Source: Clostridiaceae bacterium
GTDB taxonomy: Bacteria; Bacillota; Clostridia; Oscillospirales; Acutalibacteraceae
Direction: 5' to 3'
Assembly (NCBI GenBank): GCA_016287385.1
Contig: JAEEWM010000002.1
Location: forward strand, 1-64,000
DNA: 64,000 nucleotides
The number at the start of each line of letters is the position of its first letter. Within the stretch, counting starts at the first letter, position 1. A program made the translations under genes and the position numbers. Below the pieces are notes generated by a model. That model searched no databases. It was not told where the DNA came from and worked only from the letters and a program-made list of their open reading frames with translations. Below, piece after piece: positions 59,602 through 64,000 of this stretch.

Positions 59602-60595
59602 CGGCAATATACTTTATCATGTACCTGCAAAGCTCAAAAGCGGCGTTCACGTCGTTCAGGTCAGCCACGGAGCTGTTTGTGTGAATGTATCTGCACGGTA
59701 CGCTTATCGCGAGCGTGCGAACGCCGCCGCGGGAAAGGTGAACGCTGCCCGCGTTATTGCCGCCGGCGACCGCGGCTTTGCTTTGCACCGCTATACCCGA
59801 GTCGAGCGCCGCGTTGTAGTATTCACGGTCGTATGCGGTGGCGCGGTCCATAAAGGATACCGCCGCGCCCCTGCCGAGTTTGCAAACGGTCTTATCGTCC
59901 GGCACGCCGGCAACGTCAGCCGCGGTAGTGCTCTCCACTATTATCGCGGCGTCGGGGCGGACGCTGTAAGTCGCCGTCTTTGCGCCGCGAAGCCCTATTT
60001 CCTCCTGCACGGTGAAGGTGACGGTGTAATCGTATTCGTCGTATTCCCTTAAAAGCTTTATCAGTATCGCGCAGCCGATACGGTCGTCGAGCGCCTTTGA
60101 TATCAGTTTATTGCCCGAAACCGTGAAATCGGATACTATAACCGCACGGTCGCCGGGGGAAACCGCGCTCAGCGTCTCCTCCTTTGAGGCGGCGCCGATA
60201 TCGATATAAAGACTGTCCGCCTCGGGCAGCTTCTCCTGCTCCTCGCCGTGCATAAGGTGTATCGGCTTTCCGCTTATCACGCCGCCCGAGTTTCCGTTTA
60301 TCCTGACCGCTCTGAACATCAGCGCGCTTGTGTTTATGCCGCCGAGCGTTTTGAAACGCAGAAAACCGTCTTCTGTGACCGAGGTGATTATCAGACCGAC
60401 TTCATCCATGTGCGCGTCGAGCAGTATTCTTTTGGCGGGCGCTTTTTTGCCTTTCTTTTCGGCGATTATGTTGCCGAGCGGGTCGGTTTTACAGGTGCAG
60501 TACGGCGATATCTCGCCGAGTATGAACTCGCGGACGGCGTCTTCGCCGCCCGACGTGCCGTCAAGCAGAGCGAGCTTTTTTATCAGGTCAACCAT
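59591..60595 (-). CDS. M42-family metallo-aminopeptidase
   Basis: 334 aa. Metal and catalytic motifs in order: LDAHMDEVGLII (His and Asp), SKALDDRIGCAILI (bridging Asp), VQEEIGLRGAKTATYS (Glu-Glu), AAIIVEST (Asp/Glu site) and the late CRYIHTNSS (His). Members are large TET-like aminopeptidases or deblocking enzymes. It is a tandem paralogue of the next gene, overlapping it by 8 nt. Confidence 0.93.
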   Translation of the reverse strand: MVDLIKKLALLDGTSGGEDAVREFILGEISPYCTCKTDPLGNIIAEKKGKKAPAKRILLDAHMDEVGLIITSVTEDGFLRFKTLGGINTSALMFRAVRINGNSGGVISGKPIHLMHGEEQEKLPEADSLYIDIGAASKEETLSAVSPGDRAVIVSDFTVSGNKLISKALDDRIGCAILIKLLREYDEYDYTVTFTVQEEIGLRGAKTATYSVRPDAAIIVESTTAADVAGVPDDKTVCKLGRGAAVSFMDRATAYDREYYNAALDSGIAVQSKAAVAGGNNAGSVHLSRGGVRTLAISVPCRYIHTNSSVADLNDVNAAFELCRYMIKYIADDK

Positions 60596-61598
60596 TTACG
60601 CCACCGTCCCTTACGTAAGAATAAAGCAGATCGCAAACGCTCTCAACGTCGGAAAGCGACAGCGTCTCACAGTCGGTGTGCATATTGCGAAGCGGAATTG
60701 AAACCAGCCCCGTCTTAACGCCTGATTTTGTGACCGATATAACGTCGGCGTCGGTACCGGTGGAGCCGCCCATTATTTCGGTTTGATACGGTATGCCGTT
60801 ATCTTCCGCCGCCTTTATCAGCTTTTCGGATATTTCGCGGCTGAGCACGGGGGAGACGCCTATCATGGCGCCGCCGCCGATTTTACCGCAGCTTTCCGGC
60901 TTTATATCGGGACCGTCGCCGAAGCTTACGTCAATGGCTATCGCCTCGTCGGGGCAGAGCGCGAAGGCGCTTGTTCTGGCGCCGCGAAGACCTATCTCTT
61001 CCATGTCCGAAAGGCAGAAAGCGAGATTTACAGGCGGCTTCTTATGCCGGAATCTGCTTGCGAGCGCGATAAGCACCGCGACGCCGGCGCGGTCGTCAAG
61101 CGATTTTGAACAGACCCTGTCGCCTAAAAGGCAAAACGGCTCGCCGGCAAAGGTAACGTAATCGCCGACCGATATAATATCCCTTGCCCTATTGCCGAGG
61201 CAGGAATCGATTTTCATATCCTCAACCTTCCGGAAGGTCGCGTCTTTTTCCGAAAGATGCGGCGGGGTAGAGCAGAAAACTCCGCGTATCTCTTCTTTGC
61301 CGTGAATTGCGACCTGCCTTGACGGCAGAGCGCGTAAATCTATGCCGCCGCACGCCGAAACGGTCAGAAAACCGTTTTCATCGACGGCGGTGACGATAAA
61401 ACCTATCTGGTCGATATGCGCTTCAAGGGCGAGAGTGTAATCGCTTTCGCCCTTAATGCTCGCAATGAAGCCCTGATTATCGGTACGGGATATCTCGCAG
61501 AAGCCGTCGAAATACTTTGCGGCGGTTTCCGCGGCGTCTTTTATATTACCGATACCGGTGCTTCCCGTCAGCTCAAAAATTATTTCCTTTAAGTTCAT
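60588..61598 (-). CDS. M42-family metallo-aminopeptidase, second copy
   Basis: 336 aa. Motifs LEAHIDQIGFIVTAVDENGF, SKSLDDRAGVAVLI, SDMEEIGLRGARTSAFALCPDEAIAIDVSFGDGPD and the final RNMHTDCE are as in the neighbouring paralogue. Where the first copy has HMDE, this one has HIDQ. It starts inside the murD stop (ATGA overlap). Two different copies may form mixed complexes or cut different peptides (inference). Confidence 0.93.
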   Translation of the reverse strand: MNLKEIIFELTGSTGIGNIKDAAETAAKYFDGFCEISRTDNQGFIASIKGESDYTLALEAHIDQIGFIVTAVDENGFLTVSACGGIDLRALPSRQVAIHGKEEIRGVFCSTPPHLSEKDATFRKVEDMKIDSCLGNRARDIISVGDYVTFAGEPFCLLGDRVCSKSLDDRAGVAVLIALASRFRHKKPPVNLAFCLSDMEEIGLRGARTSAFALCPDEAIAIDVSFGDGPDIKPESCGKIGGGAMIGVSPVLSREISEKLIKAAEDNGIPYQTEIMGGSTGTDADVISVTKSGVKTGLVSIPLRNMHTDCETLSLSDVESVCDLLYSYVRDGGVNG

Positions 61599-62977
61599 TG
61601 CAGTTTGTTTACCAGGTCCTTATAGTAGTTGCCTCTCGCTACAAAGTTCGGGAAGGCGTCAAAACTCGCGCAGGCGGGGGAGAGGGTCACGATATCGCCC
61701 GGCACGGCGCCGTCGTGCGCCCGCTTTACGGCTTCTTCGATATCCTTACAGCGTATTATCTCCGGCTGTCCCGCATAGTCCGCGTAAGCGCGAATACAGT
61801 TTTCGATTTTTTCGGCGGTTGCGCCGCAAAGATATAACGTTTTAACCTTTTGGGTGACAACCGGAGCAAGCGGCTCGAACGGTATGTGCTTATCGTAACC
61901 GCCGGCTATGAGTATGACCTTTTTATCAAACGCTTTAAGTCCCGCTATTGTACGGGTCGGGCTTGAAGCTATGGAATCGTTATAATATTTTACGCCGTCA
62001 AGCTCACGCACAAGTTCAATGCGGTGCTCAACGCCGCCGAATTCGCGCGCAACCTTGCAGATGCTGTCAACGCCCACGTATCCCCACACCGCGGCTATCG
62101 CGGCGAGGTAGTTGGCTACGTTGTGGTCGCCGATGACCGCTATTTCCCTGCGGTCTATTATCGGTACGTCCACACCGCGGTACGCCATGTGCAGAACGCC
62201 GTCGTCATCGAGCCATGCGCCGTTGTTAAGGCGGCGCAGCATGCTGAAGCCGAGACTCTGACCTCTTACGTCTTTTCTGAACCCTTCGGTTATTTCATCG
62301 TCACGGTTGAGCACCGTGCGGGAAAAGGCGTTCTGGTGAAGCATGATATTTTTCTTCGCCTGTACGTATTCGTCCATATCCTTGTGGATATCAAGGTGGT
62401 TGGGCGATACGTTGGTAACTACCGCGACGTCGGGACTCTTACGCATGGATATAAGCTGAAAAGATGAAAGCTCAACCACCACGAAATCCTCCGGCTTTAT
62501 GTTTTCTATCTCCGGCAGAAGCGGGTTGCCGATATTGCCGCCGATGTGCACTTTCTTGCCCTCGGCTTCAAGCATTTTTGCGATAAGGGTGGTCGTAGTT
62601 GTTTTGCCGTCCGACCCGGTTATGGCGAAAATAGTCGCCGGGCAAAGGTCAAAGAAAACTTCCATTTCGCTTGTGACCGCTATGCCGCGCTTCCTCGCGC
62701 GTTCAAGCTCTTCAAGGTGAAAATTCATGCCGGGCGTGCGGAAAATGATATCGACTTCGAGATTTTCGAGATACCCTTCGCCGAGTTTGAGCTCCGCGCC
62801 CGCTTTTTCAAGCCGGTCGGCGAGCTCGCCTACCTGTTCCCGCTCTCTGCGGTCGCAGGCGATAACTCTCGCGCCCTGCTCCAAAAAGTCAAGGATAAGC
62901 GGAGTATTGCTTATGCCTATTCCGCACATCGCGATTTTCTTTCCCTTTATCTGACTGAAAAACTGTTTGAAATCCAA
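61595..62977 (-). CDS. murD: UDP-N-acetylmuramoyl-L-alanine--D-glutamate ligase
   Basis: 460 aa. It adds D-glutamate to UDP-MurNAc-L-Ala. The ATP loop is ITGSDGKTTTTTLIAKML, with VVTNVSPNHLDIHKDM, GVEHRIELVRELDGVKYYNDSIASSP and LILAGGYDKHIPF-type strands (here VILIAGGYDKHIPF). The start is TTG at 62977, supported by AGGAGGG 7 nt away. Its stop overlaps the M42 gene, an unusual neighbour; a typical dcw cluster is not seen here. Confidence 0.96.
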   Translation of the reverse strand: MDFKQFFSQIKGKKIAMCGIGISNTPLILDFLEQGARVIACDRREREQVGELADRLEKAGAELKLGEGYLENLEVDIIFRTPGMNFHLEELERARKRGIAVTSEMEVFFDLCPATIFAITGSDGKTTTTTLIAKMLEAEGKKVHIGGNIGNPLLPEIENIKPEDFVVVELSSFQLISMRKSPDVAVVTNVSPNHLDIHKDMDEYVQAKKNIMLHQNAFSRTVLNRDDEITEGFRKDVRGQSLGFSMLRRLNNGAWLDDDGVLHMAYRGVDVPIIDRREIAVIGDHNVANYLAAIAAVWGYVGVDSICKVAREFGGVEHRIELVRELDGVKYYNDSIASSPTRTIAGLKAFDKKVILIAGGYDKHIPFEPLAPVVTQKVKTLYLCGATAEKIENCIRAYADYAGQPEIIRCKDIEEAVKRAHDGAVPGDIVTLSPACASFDAFPNFVARGNYYKDLVNKLQ

Positions 62978-63004
62978 AATAAAACCCTCCTAAAAGCCAA
63001 ACGG

Positions 63005-63829
63005 TCACTGCGCCGTCTCGGGCGTGGCGTTATCATATATCCCCGCCTGCGGCTCAAGACCCTTATATTCAATATATTCCTCAAGCGTCATGTTTAGATT
63101 ATTTATCTCTTTCGCGGTGTTTATTCCGACGAAGCGCCAGTGCCACGATTCGTACTTGACGCCGGTGATGTCGGTGCGGTCGTTCGGATAGCGGAGTATA
63201 AAGCCGTATTCGCCCGCGTGCTCGCGCATCCATGCAAACTCGGGCGTGCTTTCAAACCGGCTCGACGCCATATTGAAGTCGGCGCAAAGCCCGGTGTGGT
63301 GTTCGCTTGTGCCGGGGCGCGCCACCGACTGCGCCGCTTTTGCCTCATCGCCGTTTTCTTTGGCTACCCGGTTCTTGAACAGACGCTCCTGCATTTCGTA
63401 GGTGCGGTAGGGCGACCATACCGAAAGGTCGACGCCTTCGCTTCTTGCCGCTTCCACCATTGCTTTCATATAAGGCCACACGCCCGCGTCTATTCTGTGC
63501 ATCAGCTTATCGGAGTTGTTGCTGTACGCCGCGTCAAATTCGGTAAGATTCCAGTTGTAATCGTAATCCGAGGGGAGCGGGTTTTTCGCGTTTACGAGCA
63601 GCAGCCGCGAATAATCCGCATTGAGGGTATATTCGCCGCGCACTACCATTTCGGGTCCCTTTTTCTCGGGCTGTGTTTTGCCGTTTTGTGACGAAACGTC
63701 GGTTTTTGTCTTTTTGCCGTGCGAGCCGCACGCGGCAACCGTCACGGCTATGATTACGGCGGGTATCAGGACGCAGGCGCAAAGAAAGAGCCTTCTGCGC
63801 CGTATTGCGCGCCTTCTTTTTTCGGTCAT
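63005..63829 (-). CDS. D-Ala-D-Ala carboxypeptidase, VanY/M15B type
   Basis: 274 aa. Residues about 11-34 form a single membrane anchor after a very basic start (EKRRRAIRRRR), then a Lys/Gly linker, so the enzyme part is outside. The zinc site is SVARPGTSEHHTGLCADFNM (His and Asp) and WHWRFVG (second His), the marks of M15B peptidases. It trims D-Ala from peptidoglycan stems. GGGGGA before the ATG, which lies 10 nt after lepA, and 27 nt before murD. Confidence 0.93.
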   Translation of the reverse strand: MTEKRRRAIRRRRLFLCACVLIPAVIIAVTVAACGSHGKKTKTDVSSQNGKTQPEKKGPEMVVRGEYTLNADYSRLLLVNAKNPLPSDYDYNWNLTEFDAAYSNNSDKLMHRIDAGVWPYMKAMVEAARSEGVDLSVWSPYRTYEMQERLFKNRVAKENGDEAKAAQSVARPGTSEHHTGLCADFNMASSRFESTPEFAWMREHAGEYGFILRYPNDRTDITGVKYESWHWRFVGINTAKEINNLNMTLEEYIEYKGLEPQAGIYDNATPETAQ

Positions 63830-63839
63830 AAAAATCCCC

Positions 63840-64000
63840 CTATTCGTCGAGTTTAAGTACAGCCATAAACGCGTCCTTAGGCACCTCTACACTGCCGAGC
63901 TTGCGCATTTTCTTTTTGCCTTCTTTTTGCTTTTCGAGAAGTTTTTTCTTTCTTGTTATATCGCCGCCGTAGCATTTGGCGAGAACGTCTTTTCGCAGAG
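63840..64000 (-). CDS. lepA: Elongation factor 4 (LepA), C-terminal end only
   Basis: 53 codons ending in TAG at 63840. The translation [23 protein letters not shown] and [27 protein letters not shown] is the very conserved tail of LepA. The rest lies beyond the right edge of the window. Confidence 0.95.
   Translation of the reverse strand, partial: LRKDVLAKCYGGDITRKKKLLEKQKEGKKKMRKLGSVEVPKDAFMAVLKLDE

Noticed and set aside
1-64000. CRISPR arrays, tRNA and rRNA genes, insertion sequences
   Set aside because: No regular repeat-spacer pattern, cloverleaf or transposase was seen on reading; a dedicated search was not possible.

Overview
The window reads as chromosomal DNA from an anaerobic, low-to-medium-GC Firmicute of the class Clostridia, probably an uncultured gut or host-associated lineage. 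This rests on gene families and order, not on any database search. The signs are strong GGAGG-type ribosome binding sites, frequent TTG and GTG starts, sigma-A promoters with 16-17 bp spacers, the order hprK-glcK-murB-rapZ-whiA-dnaE-pfkA, oxygen-protection proteins of anaerobes (a flavodiiron protein and a desulfoferrodoxin-like regulator), and many two-to-six-gene operons with stop/start overlaps. No rRNA, tRNA or CRISPR array was seen.

Layout. (1) 1-3288, minus strand: a very large secreted protein with tandem beta-type domains, cut by the window edge; an AraC regulator is divergent from it. (2) 4446-7331: SGNH esterase, then the NAD pair nadE-pncB, closed by a strong terminator. (3) 7442-8035, minus: an XRE regulator fused to a complete desulfoferrodoxin-like domain. 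(4) 8231-14917, plus: a partner-switching signalling operon (degenerate GHKL protein, STAS protein, membrane PP2C phosphatase, MATE transporter fused to a GHKL kinase domain, STAS-phosphotransferase-GHKL triple fusion, PHP phosphoesterase) with no sigma factor. This is the best candidate in the window for an undescribed system. (5) 15010-20375: HAD phosphatase, and a minus operon ychF-alr-glpK-lipase. (6) 20512-29583: hprK, ROK glucokinase, murB, rapZ, whiA, dnaE, pfkA, with yvcK missing. (7) 29648-30477: a small AT-rich divergent cassette (SLOG-family protein with an apparent ATT start, and an XRE regulator) bounded by two almost identical terminator hairpins. (8) 30545-39741, minus: ABC exporter, a diguanylate cyclase and a complete oligopeptide transporter operon with an attenuator-like leader and a 20-bp palindrome. 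(9) 40038-41825: flavodiiron-flavin reductase-rubredoxin fusion. (10) 41882-64000, all minus: GH36-type glycosidase, PAP2 phosphatase, GGDEF, two GNATs, HD-GYP with a decayed duplicate next to it, CPBP protease, a foreign-looking GIY-YIG gene inserted by the 3' end of rlmD, membrane proteins, pcrA, a degenerate HPr, a PLP lyase, two tandem M42 peptidases, murD, a VanY-type carboxypeptidase and the end of lepA.

Functionally, region 6 joins carbon-catabolite control (HprK), glucose phosphorylation, phosphofructokinase, cell-wall synthesis and replication. Regions 8 and 10 contain two diguanylate cyclases without the canonical inhibitory site and one HD-GYP phosphodiesterase, so c-di-GMP signalling is likely. 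Regions 3 and 9 fit defence against oxygen and superoxide in an anaerobe.
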